Part shown: in pieces, positions 1 to 6,690 of the stretch | How the letters are laid out: every line of letters begins with the position of its first letter | How positions within the stretch are numbered: the stretch's first letter is position 1 | Source of the DNA: Deltaproteobacteria bacterium | Lineage (GTDB): Bacteria > Desulfobacterota > DSM-4660 > Desulfatiglandales > Desulfatiglandaceae | DNA length: 11,927 nucleotides | NCBI GenBank assembly: GCA_013349725.1 | Contig: DUZB01000006.1 | Location: 6,995-18,921, forward strand | Direction: 5' to 3' | Program-made: the position numbers and the translations under genes | Notes under the pieces: model-generated | Told to the model about the DNA's origin: nothing | The model's database searches: none | The model's input: the letters and a program-made list of their open reading frames with translations, nothing else

Positions 1-1916
1 TTTTCTCGCAGGTTCTTGTATTCGGCCAGCAGGGGAACGGATCGCTCCTGGTCCCGGAAAATGTCGGGATCGGCCAGATTTTTTTCTACTTCCTTTTGCC
101 TGGCCTCCATTTTTGCTATGCGATCCTCCAAGCGAGTCAGGTTGTCCCGGATCGGTTTGACACTGTTGTGAATCCGTTGCCGTTTCTCCGCATTTTCCCG
201 TTTTTCCCTTTTTATATCTTCTCTTTTTTTACCGGCAGTTTTTTCCAGGCAGACCTTTTCATCGTCATGCGTGCTTTTGTGTGCTTTGCTTTCAACGGTG
301 TTTTTCTCTTTTTCTTGAATGCTGAGAAAGTATTCATTCAGACTTCCCGGATACTCCACAATTCCCTGTTCAACCACATCCCATATCTTTGTGGCAAGGC
401 TGTTGACGAAAGACTGGTTATGGGACACAAATAGGAGCGTTCCACTGTAATCCTTCAGGGCATCGATGAGTGTTTCAGAGGATTGGATGTCAAGGTGGTT
501 TGTGGGTTCATCCATCAACATGAAGTTTCCAGGTTTCACCAAAAGCCTGGCAAGGGAAACCCTTGCCCTTTCGCCCCCGGAGAGGACATTGATTCTCTTG
601 TCCACATCAGCGCCTGAAAAGAGAAAGGCGCCGCAGACGGATCTCACAAAACCGATGGTTGCTTCAGGGACCGCCTTGTAAACCTCTTCCACTACGGTTT
701 TCCCCGGGTCCAGCATGTCGGAATGGTGTTGGGCGAAGTAGGCAATATCTACTTCGTGCCCCAGAGAGATTTCCCCTGAATCAGGCAGCATTTCTCCCGC
801 AATCATTTTCAGCAGGGTGGTCTTTCCGCAACCGTTCGGGCCGATGATGGCGATTCGGTCGCCTCGCAGAATGGTCAGACGCAGGTCCTTATAAAGGATA
901 TTCTTGCCAAAACTTTTTGAGAGGTTGCTGATGGTGGTTACCACTCTGCCGCAGTGGGGCGCATCGGGAAAGGAAAAGTGGATGGTTTTGTTGGAACGGT
1001 GGGTCTTTACCATTTCCATTTTTTCAATCAGCTTGATTTTGCTCTGTGCCTGCCTCGCCTTGGTGGCCTTGGATCTGAATCGGTCAATGAATTTTTGCGC
1101 ATCCTTGATTTTCTGCTCCTGATTTCTCGCTTTTGCTTCAATCGATTTGACCTCTTCCGATCGAGCTTTCAGGTAATGATCATAATTACCCGAATAGGAC
1201 TTCATGCCTTCCGTTTCAAAAGATACGATGCGGTTCACCTGTCGATTCAGAAATTCCCTGTCGTGGGATACCAGGATCATGGCGCCTCGATGGTTTTGAA
1301 GATATTGCTCCAGCCATCGGACGGAGGGCATATCAAGATGATTGGTGGGCTCGTCAAGAAGGAGAAGATCCGGTTTCTGGTAAAGGAGACTTGCGAGGGC
1401 TGCGCGCATTTTCCAGCCGCCACTGAGCGCCGAGATGGGCATTTCAAACTGATCTGCTTTAAATCCCAGGCCCAGCAGAATTTTTTCCGCTTCGTGATGG
1501 GGAAATTCCAGATCGACCCGGTTTATTTCGTGGTGTATCTCGGCAATTTTTCTTCCTGTGATGGCTTGATCTTCTTTATTGGAGCAGGAATCGAGTGCTT
1601 TTTCCGCCTGATTCAGCTCCCTCGTTAAAGCGAGTCTGCCCGGGATGGAGAGAATGACCGACCGAAGCAGCGAATTTGAGGATGTTTCCTGTATGTCCTG
1701 TGGGAGGTAACCCACACGGGAGCCTTTTGAGATGTTAACGGTCCCATGATCGGGTGAAATCTCCCCCATGAGAATACGGAGCAGGGTTGTTTTTCCTGAA
1801 CCGTTCGGTCCCACAAGACCGATTCTTTCTCCCTGCTCCACACTGAAATTGACTTCATCAAAGAGCGCTCTTTCAAGGAAATGGAGGGATACTTTTATTG
1901 CGGTGACAAGGCTCAT
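1..1916 (-). CDS. ABC-F family ATPase, YheS/Uup-like (C-terminus cut by window edge)
   Basis: The reading frame is open from an ATG at 1914-1916 to the window edge, 638 codons, so only the tip of the C-terminus should be missing (E. coli YheS is about 640 residues). It has two ABC ATPase domains and no membrane segments. Domain 1 has Walker A GPNGSGKT (residues 36-43), signature LSGGW (164-168) and Walker B ending DEPTNHLD (188-195). Domain 2 has GPNGCGKT (359-366), LSGGE (445-449) and DEPTNHLD (469-476). The linker contains FIDRFRSKATKARQAQSK (277-294), the basic P-site tRNA interaction motif of ABC-F proteins. A charged coiled-coil tail follows from about residue 565. Family knowledge: ABC-F proteins bind the ribosomal E site and relieve stalled translation; some give antibiotic resistance, but nothing here points to that. 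The second H-loop reads VSHN rather than VSHD. No good Shine-Dalgarno sequence precedes the ATG; a weak promoter-like TTGGAC-17-TAATAC lies at 1963-1935. Confidence 0.93.
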   Translation of the reverse strand, partial: MSLVTAIKVSLHFLERALFDEVNFSVEQGERIGLVGPNGSGKTTLLRILMGEISPDHGTVNISKGSRVGYLPQDIQETSSNSLLRSVILSIPGRLALTRELNQAEKALDSCSNKEDQAITGRKIAEIHHEINRVDLEFPHHEAEKILLGLGFKADQFEMPISALSGGWKMRAALASLLYQKPDLLLLDEPTNHLDMPSVRWLEQYLQNHRGAMILVSHDREFLNRQVNRIVSFETEGMKSYSGNYDHYLKARSEEVKSIEAKARNQEQKIKDAQKFIDRFRSKATKARQAQSKIKLIEKMEMVKTHRSNKTIHFSFPDAPHCGRVVTTISNLSKSFGKNILYKDLRLTILRGDRIAIIGPNGCGKTTLLKMIAGEMLPDSGEISLGHEVDIAYFAQHHSDMLDPGKTVVEEVYKAVPEATIGFVRSVCGAFLFSGADVDKRINVLSGGERARVSLARLLVKPGNFMLMDEPTNHLDIQSSETLIDALKDYSGTLLFVSHNQSFVNSLATKIWDVVEQGIVEYPGSLNEYFLSIQEKEKNTVESKAHKSTHDDEKVCLEKTAGKKREDIKREKRENAEKRQRIHNSVKPIRDNLTRLEDRIAKMEARQKEVEKNLADPDIFRDQERSVPLLAEYKNLRE

Positions 1917-1949
1917 TCAGTTATCTATCGTCTCGTATTAAAATTGGTT

Positions 1950-1976
1950 TGTTCGACGTCCAATGTCCTACGTCGA
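1950..1976 (-). repeat. Degenerate TTGGACA heptad repeats, left copy (inverted)
   Basis: Read on the minus strand, the heptads TAGGACA, TTGGACG and TCGAACA follow one another (1970 down to 1950). The 19 bases 1976-1958 (minus) match 2239-2257 (plus) at 16 of 19 positions, so this is an inverted partner of the right copy. TCGACGT (1953-1959) and ACGTCGA (1970-1976) also form a perfect 7-base inverted repeat around a 10-base loop. Confidence 0.6.
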
Positions 1977-2238
1977 TTGAAACACCCATTTCTCGTCCCC
2001 GCCCGCCTCGCATGGACTGTTATGTCGGCGCCAGGCACTCTCCCTGCCTTTCGTATCCCTATCTATCGAGGGGAAAACGGGGAAAAGGCATTGGTGGGCA
2101 GGTGCTCCCGCGTGGGAATGCGCAAAATGTATGCCTCTATATAATCTTTTTTATTGTTTTGGCAAGGGATATGAAAATGGAATGGCAACTGTAAGCGATT
2201 GAAAGTATAAGGGGCGAAAAGTGATGAGTTTGACGCAT

Positions 2239-2286
2239 TCGACATAGGATCTTGGACTTTGGACATAGGACATCAGACCTTGGACA
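2239..2286 (+). repeat. Degenerate TTGGACA heptad tandem repeats, right copy
   Basis: Starting at 2252 there are five consecutive 7-base units: TTGGACT, TTGGACA, TAGGACA, TCAGACC, TTGGACA, ending at 2286. They are preceded by TCGACATAGGATC, which with the first heptad matches the inverted copy at 1976-1958. The seven-base spacing is not a multiple of three and no credible gene runs through it, so this is noncoding repeat DNA. Function unknown. Confidence 0.65.
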
Positions 2287-2322
2287 TCTATTATCGGGCA
2301 AATGAAGACATCTCTGCTTTGT

Positions 2323-2330
2323 GTGGAAAC
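2323..2330 (+). repeat. Left flanking direct repeat GTGGAAAC
   Basis: This 8-base sequence abuts the left terminal inverted repeat and is identical to 2561-2568 at the right end. Its AC end is also complementary to the GT start of the right copy, so a shorter duplication (GGAA) with slightly longer inverted repeats is an equally valid reading. Confidence 0.5.
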
Positions 2331-2390
2331 GGGCTTGGTACTAACTTCGCCCATTTGATCCAATTAGTCGAGAGTACATTCGGAAGGTCA

Positions 2391-2468
2391 TAATCCTAGT
2401 CATAATCCTAATCCTAATCGTAATCCTAATCGTAATCCTAATCGTAATCCTAATCGTAATCTTACTCT
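2391..2468 (+). repeat. Hexanucleotide tandem array (TAATCC/TAATCG), 13 units
   Basis: Thirteen consecutive 6-base units fit TAATCN with few deviations (TAGTCA, TACTCT). In the core the 12-base unit TAATCCTAATCG is repeated perfectly four times (2409-2456). The array lies in the left arm of the inverted-repeat element, with its inverted counterpart at 2493-2522. Such arrays are prone to slippage, so unit number may vary between strains. No spacers are present, so this is not a CRISPR array. Confidence 0.9.
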
Positions 2469-2492
2469 TTTACGGCCTATTTTAGAGCTACG

Positions 2493-2522
2493 CGATTATG
2501 ATTACGATTAAGATTATGAGTA
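2493..2522 (-). repeat. Inverted hexanucleotide array, 5 units
   Basis: Read on the minus strand the units are TACTCA, TAATCT, TAATCG, TAATCA, TAATCG. This is the same repeat family as 2391-2468 in opposite orientation, separated from it by 24 bases, so the two can base-pair. The right array is much shorter than the left, as expected if slippage expanded one arm. Confidence 0.8.
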
Positions 2523-2560
2523 AGGAAATAAATCTAATGGACCACGTTAGAACCAAGCCC

Positions 2561-2568
2561 GTGGAAAC
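2561..2568 (+). repeat. Right flanking direct repeat GTGGAAAC
   Basis: Identical to 2323-2330 and immediately outside the right terminal inverted repeat; a candidate target-site duplication of the 230-base element. Confidence 0.5.
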
Positions 2569-2569
2569 C

Positions 2570-2598
2570 TTGTCTTATGGGCAATTTGATGGTAGCAT
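2570..2598 (+). promoter_or_regulatory. Weak sigma70-like promoter candidate for the acyl-CoA ligase gene
   Basis: TTGTCT (2570-2575) and TAGCAT (2593-2598) are separated by 17 bases, each matching four of six consensus positions. It lies about 65 bases upstream of the start codon and directly beside the right border of the repeat element. The match is modest and could be chance. Confidence 0.3.
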
Positions 2599-2663
2599 GG
2601 GACCGGGAGTGGCGCTTATGTGTTGTGCCCATCTTTTGATTCTACACATGGAGGAGATCGGTT

Positions 2664-4268
2664 ATGGAACCCATACAGCAGACATTGGGGCAGACTATCG
2701 GAGAAACAGCAGAAAACTTCCCGAATAATGACGCAATCGTTCATTCTGAAACCGGGGTGAGATTTAGCTACGGGCTCCTGTGGTGGGAGGTGGAAAGGGC
2801 TGCGAGGGGTTTTATGAAATTGGGGGTCCGGAAAGGGAGCAGGGTCGCTCTCTGGGGGCCAAATATCTCCGAGTGGATTATTTCCATGTTAGCATTGGCA
2901 AGAATCGGGGCCATTTTCGTACCCATCGACCAGGATGTAGACCAGGCACAGCTCAAGGTCGTATTGGACCAGCCTGAATGCGAGGCGATTGTTCTCACGG
3001 CAGGTCTTGAAGCCGATGAGTATTTGGGGGCTGTTATGGAAGTCCGGGACGAACTTGCCTGCCTGAAAAACCTGATTTTGATATCCGACAAATCTTTTAA
3101 CGGCGCCATCCCGTGGAGCGATCTGACGGCAATGGGTGAAGGTATTCACAGAGAAGACTTCGTGGGGGCTGAAGGGATGGTCAAGCCGGAAGATCCTGTT
3201 GCCATCATGTACACCTCTGGCACTACCGGAACACCCAAAGGGGTGGTGGTGAATCATGCGGGATTGTTGAATAAGTGTCTGTCATCCACGAGGCGTCAGG
3301 GAATGACAGACCAGGACCGATTATGCCTCTTTTTTCCTCTTTTCCATATGTTTGGAAATACCTGCATCGCCCTTTCCGGATTGTTGAGAGGAGCTTCCAT
3401 CGTGATGCCCTGCAAAACCTTCGAACCCCGGAGAATTCTGCGTGCAATTCACGAAGAAAAGTGTACGGCGGTGTATGGTTCTCCTTCCATGTTGACAGGG
3501 CTTGTGGATCACCCCGATTTCAGACAGAAGAGATGGAAAACGGTCAAAAGGGGTGTTGTGGGTGGGGCGCCATGCCCTGAAAAACTGATGAGGAGACTGG
3601 TTGAAGAGATAGGTATTTCCGGGCTTACGGTCGGGTACGGGATTACGGAGACGTCCTCGTGGGTGACCATGACCGATCCGGATGACCCCATTGCCTTGAG
3701 GGTGGGGACCATCGGCAGGGCGCTTTCCTGCAATGAGGTGAAAGTTGTGGATACAAAAACCGGTGAGGATCTTTCCGTGGGACAGCAGGGGGAGCTCTGT
3801 ACCAGAGGATTTCTCATGATGGAGTACTACAAAATGCCTGGGGCTACTGCTGCCGCCATAGACAAGGAAGGATGGTTCCATACTGGTGATATGGGAGTGG
3901 GCGATGAAAAAGGATATTTCAGGATTACCGGTCGCCTGAAAGATGCGGTTATAAGGGATGGTGTTGAAATCTATCCGGTAGAAGTGGAAGAAATCCTGTA
4001 TCGGCACCCGGGGATATCGGAAGTTCAAGTTTTTGGTTTCGAACACAGGAAGAGGGGGCAGGAACTTGCTGCCTGGGTCAGGGTGGAAAAGGGGGCGGAT
4101 TTATCTCCCATTTCTCTGGCCGCATTTGCCAGGGACCATATACCGAATGCCTCCCTGCCGCATTTTTTTAAAATTGTGACCCAATTTCCCATGACAAAAA
4201 GTGGAAAAGTACAGAAATTCAGAATGGGCGAAATGGCGGTTGCGGAGTACGCGGCGGATTTGAGTTGA
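2664..4268 (+). CDS. AMP-forming acyl-CoA ligase (fatty acid--CoA ligase family)
   Basis: A 534-residue member of the ANL adenylating superfamily, predicted to activate a carboxylic acid with ATP to an acyl-adenylate and transfer it to CoA in the cytoplasm. Motifs run in the expected order: phosphate-binding loop YTSGTTGTPKG (183-193), GYGITET (324-330), GWFHTGD (403-409), hinge region GRLKD (423-427), and TKSGKVQK with the catalytic lysine at K515. No carrier-protein or reductase domain is attached and no signal peptide is seen. Length and motifs fit medium- or long-chain fatty acyl-CoA ligases, but the substrate cannot be read from the sequence; aromatic or dicarboxylic acids remain possible. 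The ATG is supported by GGAGGAG at 2650-2656, seven bases upstream. It stands alone on this strand, with the repeat element just upstream, and ends three bases from the convergent CoA-binding gene. Confidence 0.92.
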   Translation: MEPIQQTLGQTIGETAENFPNNDAIVHSETGVRFSYGLLWWEVERAARGFMKLGVRKGSRVALWGPNISEWIISMLALARIGAIFVPIDQDVDQAQLKVVLDQPECEAIVLTAGLEADEYLGAVMEVRDELACLKNLILISDKSFNGAIPWSDLTAMGEGIHREDFVGAEGMVKPEDPVAIMYTSGTTGTPKGVVVNHAGLLNKCLSSTRRQGMTDQDRLCLFFPLFHMFGNTCIALSGLLRGASIVMPCKTFEPRRILRAIHEEKCTAVYGSPSMLTGLVDHPDFRQKRWKTVKRGVVGGAPCPEKLMRRLVEEIGISGLTVGYGITETSSWVTMTDPDDPIALRVGTIGRALSCNEVKVVDTKTGEDLSVGQQGELCTRGFLMMEYYKMPGATAAAIDKEGWFHTGDMGVGDEKGYFRITGRLKDAVIRDGVEIYPVEVEEILYRHPGISEVQVFGFEHRKRGQELAAWVRVEKGADLSPISLAAFARDHIPNASLPHFFKIVTQFPMTKSGKVQKFRMGEMAVAEYAADLS

Positions 4269-4271
4269 GTT

Positions 4272-4721
4272 TCACGCCGGAAGTTTCTGCAACCAGTTTC
4301 TGTGTTCAACCATGATGCACTGATCCATAATTACCTGCAAACCGGCTTCCCGGGCCTTTTTTGCTGCGTCCATGTGAATGACGCCTAACTGCATCCATAC
4401 GACCTTGATTCCCGCCTCAATGGCTTGATCGACCACAGGCGGCACCCTGGCGGGATTGAGAAACAGATTCGCCATATCCACTTGAAAAGGAATATCCGAA
4501 AGGCTTTTGTAGCAGGTCCGGCCCAGGATCTCTCTCTGTCCGGGGTTCACCGGGACAACTTCATAACCGTTCTTTAAAAGGTATCTTGCCACCTTATTGC
4601 TGTCCCTGGATTCCTTGGGAGACAGGCCTACAACAGCTATTTTTTTGCACTGTTGAAGGATTTGCGACCATTCCTCGGGCCTGGGTTTCAGGCCCGTCAG
4701 CGAATGCAAGACATCTTCCAT
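4272..4721 (-). CDS. CoA-binding domain protein, YccU-like
   Basis: A 149-residue protein matching the small stand-alone CoA-binding (Rossmann-fold, CoA_binding_2) family. Visible family features are the nucleotide-binding turn KIAVVGLSPKESRDSNKVA (27-45), PVNP (57-60), VWMQLGV (108-114) and the C-terminal MDQCIMVEH (132-140). The domain resembles the CoA-binding part of succinyl-CoA synthetase alpha, but no catalytic ligase domain is present; the physiological role of this family is not established. The start is supported by AAGGA just upstream. It begins 25 bases after the tatA stop and is read in the same direction, so it is probably the last gene of a purM-tatA transcript. No strong terminator is visible between it and the convergent acyl-CoA ligase. 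Confidence 0.87.
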   Translation of the reverse strand: MEDVLHSLTGLKPRPEEWSQILQQCKKIAVVGLSPKESRDSNKVARYLLKNGYEVVPVNPGQREILGRTCYKSLSDIPFQVDMANLFLNPARVPPVVDQAIEAGIKVVWMQLGVIHMDAAKKAREAGLQVIMDQCIMVEHRNWLQKLPA

Positions 4722-4746
4722 GGTTTCCTTCTTACCAGAGCATCAA

Positions 4747-5058
4747 CTACTGCAGTAGATTTTTTACTGCATCGGCTTTCTTTTTTACTTCCATGACCTT
4801 TTTTACAACAGGGACCTGCTCCAGTGCTTTTTCAGCCATCTTGCTCTGAAGAAGAGGAGTGTCGCTTTCCGCTTGAGACGGTTTATCCTCATTGGCTGCC
4901 GTATCCGGTGAGGTCTTACTCAATTCCTTTTTAACGTTCCTGAACTCCCGTATGGCGCCGCCCAGCCCTTTTCCCACATCAGGAAGACGTTTGGCGCCAA
5001 AAATGAGAATCACAATGACTGCAATAATAATTAATTCCGTAGGACCAAGCCCGAACAT
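4747..5058 (-). CDS. tatA: Twin-arginine translocase subunit, TatA/TatE family
   Basis: A 103-residue TatA-type protein, the pore-forming component that carries folded proteins with RR signal peptides across the inner membrane. The N-terminus MFGLGPTELIIIAVIVIL contains one membrane helix (about residues 6-20), followed by the hallmark hinge FGAKRLPDVGKGLG (20-33) and an amphipathic helix to about 46. The rest is polar and charged, slightly longer than E. coli TatA (89 residues). The early FG and the GKGLG run favour TatA/E over TatB. The start is supported by GAGGT at 5065-5069. It lies 26 bases downstream of purM and 25 upstream of the CoA-binding gene; no tatC is present here, so that partner must be encoded elsewhere. 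Confidence 0.93.
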   Translation of the reverse strand: MFGLGPTELIIIAVIVILIFGAKRLPDVGKGLGGAIREFRNVKKELSKTSPDTAANEDKPSQAESDTPLLQSKMAEKALEQVPVVKKVMEVKKKADAVKNLLQ

Positions 5059-5084
5059 ACCTATTACCTCATTTTATTCCTGAT

Positions 5085-6155
5085 TCAATTTAGAAACTCC
5101 ACAGGTCCCTCGTTTTCTTCTCTCGATTCGATGGAACCGATACGGTATGCCGTTTCTCCCATCGCTTTCAGTCGCAGCAATATCTCGTCAGTCTCTTCTT
5201 CTTTCACCACAATGAGCAGACCAAGGCCGTTGTTGAACGTAAGCATCATATCATCATCAGAAACCTGTCCCGCTCTTTTGAGATATTGGAATATGGGGTG
5301 GGGCGCCCATGCCGACCTGTCAATGACCGCTTTACAACGTTGAGGCAATATGCGAGGTGGATTGTCGACCAGTCCTCCTCCTGTAATGTGGCATATTCCG
5401 CAGATTCGGAAATCCCGTGTCAAATTCCGAATCGGCCTCGCGTAGATGCGGGTGGGTTCCAGGAGTTCCTCTCCAAGCGTTCGGCCGAATTCAGGGATGT
5501 AGTCGTTAACACCCATTTTGAGGTCCTTGAAAAAGATTTTTCGCACCAGTGAATACCCATTGCTGTGCAGTCCGCTCGAACGTATCCCGATCACTTGATG
5601 ACCAACGGCAATCTCTGAACCATCTAACAGGTCTTCATTGTCTACGATGCCTACGACGAATCCTGCCAGGTCATATTCGTTATCGCCATAAAAACCAGGC
5701 ATCTCAGCAGTTTCTCCACCTATGAGAGAGCATTGCGCCTCAATGCATCCTGCCGCGATACCCTTGACAATATCTTTCGCTTTCTGTACATCCAATTTCC
5801 CCATGGAAATATAATCTAAAAAAAAGAGAGGGGTCGCCCCCTGAACCATGATATCATTAACGGACATGGCGACAAGATCTATCCCTATGGTATCGTGTTT
5901 GTCTAACATGAATGCGATCTTGAGCTTTGTTCCTACTCCATCGGTTGATGATACAAGCACCGGGTTCTTTATGTGCTGCAAATTGAGCGAAAAAAGCCCC
6001 GCAAACCCACCGATATCCGTGATAACTCCTGATTTAAAGGTCTTGCTTACGATCGGTTTTATCAGTTCTACAAGTTTGTTTCCTGCAGCAATGTTGACGC
6101 CGGCTTCTGCATATCGCCCCGGTTTCTGTTTACCTGATTCGTGTTCTGGTTCCAT
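5085..6155 (-). CDS. purM: Phosphoribosylformylglycinamidine cyclo-ligase (AIR synthetase)
   Basis: PurM closes the imidazole ring of FGAM using ATP to give aminoimidazole ribonucleotide in purine synthesis. The protein is 356 residues from the chosen ATG (E. coli PurM 345) and shows RYAEAGVNI (14-22), STDGVGTK (70-77), GIDLVAMSVNDI (91-102) and IGGETAEMPGFY (145-156), all typical of the PurM/PurL fold. I chose ATG 6153-6155 because GAGGT (6160-6164) lies four bases upstream and the family homology starts shortly after it; the frame extends upstream to a TTG at 6194 that has no ribosome binding site. It appears to lead a co-oriented group with tatA and the CoA-binding gene, unlike the purM-purN pairing of E. 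coli. The upstream 208 bases contain a GC-rich hairpin but no recognised purine riboswitch. Confidence 0.95.
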   Translation of the reverse strand: MEPEHESGKQKPGRYAEAGVNIAAGNKLVELIKPIVSKTFKSGVITDIGGFAGLFSLNLQHIKNPVLVSSTDGVGTKLKIAFMLDKHDTIGIDLVAMSVNDIMVQGATPLFFLDYISMGKLDVQKAKDIVKGIAAGCIEAQCSLIGGETAEMPGFYGDNEYDLAGFVVGIVDNEDLLDGSEIAVGHQVIGIRSSGLHSNGYSLVRKIFFKDLKMGVNDYIPEFGRTLGEELLEPTRIYARPIRNLTRDFRICGICHITGGGLVDNPPRILPQRCKAVIDRSAWAPHPIFQYLKRAGQVSDDDMMLTFNNGLGLLIVVKEEETDEILLRLKAMGETAYRIGSIESREENEGPVEFLN

Positions 6156-6225
6156 TTTTACCTCAAACCTGATGGTCTCGTGAAAAGTCCCCAAAAGGCT
6201 TTTTTCGAGAGGTTTTAAGTTTTAG

Positions 6226-6242
6226 TCCCGCCATGGGCGGGA
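6226..6242. repeat. GC-rich palindrome in the purM leader region
   Basis: TCCCGCC (6226-6232) and GGCGGGA (6236-6242) form a perfect 7-base stem around ATG; with two G-T wobbles it extends five more pairs. Neither strand has a T run after it, so it is not a standard intrinsic terminator. It could be a leader hairpin, a protein site or a dispersed palindromic repeat. Confidence 0.55.
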
Positions 6243-6299
6243 TTAAGTGATGGATATTGCTTTTATATAGAATTCCTGAAGCCGAAATGATTCCCAAAG

Positions 6300-6335
6300 C
6301 CCTGTGAGGTCGGGATTCACTCCAACCCCACAGGG
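6300..6335 (-). terminator. Possible terminator-like hairpin after the SCP2 gene
   Basis: CCCTGTGAGGT (6300-6310) pairs with ACCCCACAGGG (6325-6335) at 10 of 11 positions around a 14-base loop. It starts 29 bases downstream of the SCP2 stop codon. The bases following on the minus strand (CTTTGGG) are a poor U tract, so it may act weakly, need Rho, or serve to stabilise the 3' end. Confidence 0.35.
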
Positions 6336-6363
6336 GACTCTTTGCCGTATCAAAGCATCGGAT

Positions 6364-6690
6364 CTAAAGCGGAAAGAGTTGCTCAATTCTCTGTGCCAGC
6401 ATGATGTCCCCGGTGGCTTTCAGCTGACCGGTCATAAATGCCTGCATGCCGTTTACTTCCTTATTAATCATCCCGACCCACGTTTCAGCAGACATGTTGA
6501 GGGTTACCGACGGTGTTTCATGGCTGCCTTCATTTACCTGGCAGGCCCCGTCCTTTACTACTACATTCCAGTTTCCTCCGCCTTCCCCTGTGATTTCAAA
6601 CTGAAATACCGCATCCAGCCCCTGAGCGGCTGCAGCATTAAAAACAACGGGCATCTTTGTGAAAATATCGTTCACCTGGGTGTTCGCCAT
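6364..6690 (-). CDS. SCP2 sterol-binding domain protein (single domain)
   Basis: A 108-residue protein that fits the SCP2 (sterol carrier protein 2-like) fold as a single domain: hydrophobic N-terminal helix with FNAAAAQGLDAVFQFEITGEGGGNW, then PSVTLNMSAETWVGMINKEVNGMQAFMTGQLKATGDIMLAQRIEQLF, the typical second half. Family members bind lipids or acyl-CoAs in a hydrophobic tunnel; the ligand here is unknown. The start ATG 6688-6690 is fixed by AAGGAGGAAG, seven bases upstream; the frame extends to an ATG at 6798, but that N-terminus (low complexity, no homology recognised) is mostly the untranslated leader. It has its own promoter (6797-6825) and is 208 bases ahead of purM in the same direction. 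The nearby acyl-CoA ligase and CoA-binding gene make a lipid role plausible, but that link is inference. Confidence 0.88.
   Translation of the reverse strand: MANTQVNDIFTKMPVVFNAAAAQGLDAVFQFEITGEGGGNWNVVVKDGACQVNEGSHETPSVTLNMSAETWVGMINKEVNGMQAFMTGQLKATGDIMLAQRIEQLFPL

Larger units (their letters stand above)
2331..2560. mobile_element. Candidate MITE-like inverted-repeat element, 230 bases, flanked by 8-base direct repeats
   Basis: The left end GGGCTTGGTACTAAC (2331-2345) is the reverse complement of the right end 2546-2560 with one mismatch in 15. Continuing inwards without gaps, a further 13 of 20 positions agree, giving imperfect terminal inverted repeats of about 35 bases (2331-2365 and 2526-2560). 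Immediately outside both ends stands GTGGAAAC (2323-2330 and 2561-2568), an identical 8-base direct repeat of the kind left by target-site duplication. The interior carries hexamer arrays in opposite orientation in the two arms, so the whole can fold into a large imperfect hairpin. No transposase or credible gene lies inside; if mobile, it would depend on a transposase elsewhere. Terminal repeats plus flanking duplication are seen directly; mobility and copy number are inference. A stable noncoding palindrome is the alternative. Confidence 0.6.
1917..2663. other. Gene-free, repeat-rich intergenic region
   Basis: About 750 bases separate the divergent ABC-F and acyl-CoA ligase genes. Short open frames exist on both strands (for example 1881-2144, 1949-2194, 2063-2266, 2151-2363, 2498-2728), but they overlap each other, lack ribosome binding sites, have odd compositions, and several run through the repeats, so I call none a gene. 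What it does hold: inverted TTGGACA-type heptads near 1950-1976 and 2239-2286, and a 230-base inverted-repeat element at 2331-2560. The part from 1977 to 2238 shows no recognisable gene or RNA. A TATAAT at 2140-2145 has no matching -35. Confidence 0.75.

Noticed and set aside
954..1628. A 224-codon plus-strand open frame
   Set aside because: It lies antisense inside the ABC-F gene, whose motifs are intact in the opposite strand; the plus-strand product is hydrophobic/odd in composition with no recognised domain.
2183..2196. Sigma54 promoter (TGGCA ... GC)
   Set aside because: The GG and GC elements are one base too close, and no enhancer-binding protein gene or fitting downstream gene is present.
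1881..2363. Several overlapping short open frames on both strands in the ABC-F upstream region
   Set aside because: They overlap each other, have no ribosome binding sites, run through heptad repeats and give unlikely protein compositions.
2391..2468. CRISPR array
   Set aside because: The units are 6 or 12 bases and directly contiguous, with no spacers and no cas genes nearby.
2498..2728. A 76-codon plus-strand frame
   Set aside because: It begins within the inverted hexamer array and runs out of frame into the well-supported start of the acyl-CoA ligase.
3321..4046. A 241-codon minus-strand open frame
   Set aside because: It is antisense to the acyl-CoA ligase, which has all family motifs; the frame has no ribosome binding site or recognisable domain.
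6156..6194. Upstream TTG start for purM adding 13 residues
   Set aside because: The ATG at 6155 has GAGGT upstream and matches the family N-terminus; the TTG has no ribosome binding site.
6226..6242. Intrinsic terminator
   Set aside because: The stem is good but neither strand has a T run after it.
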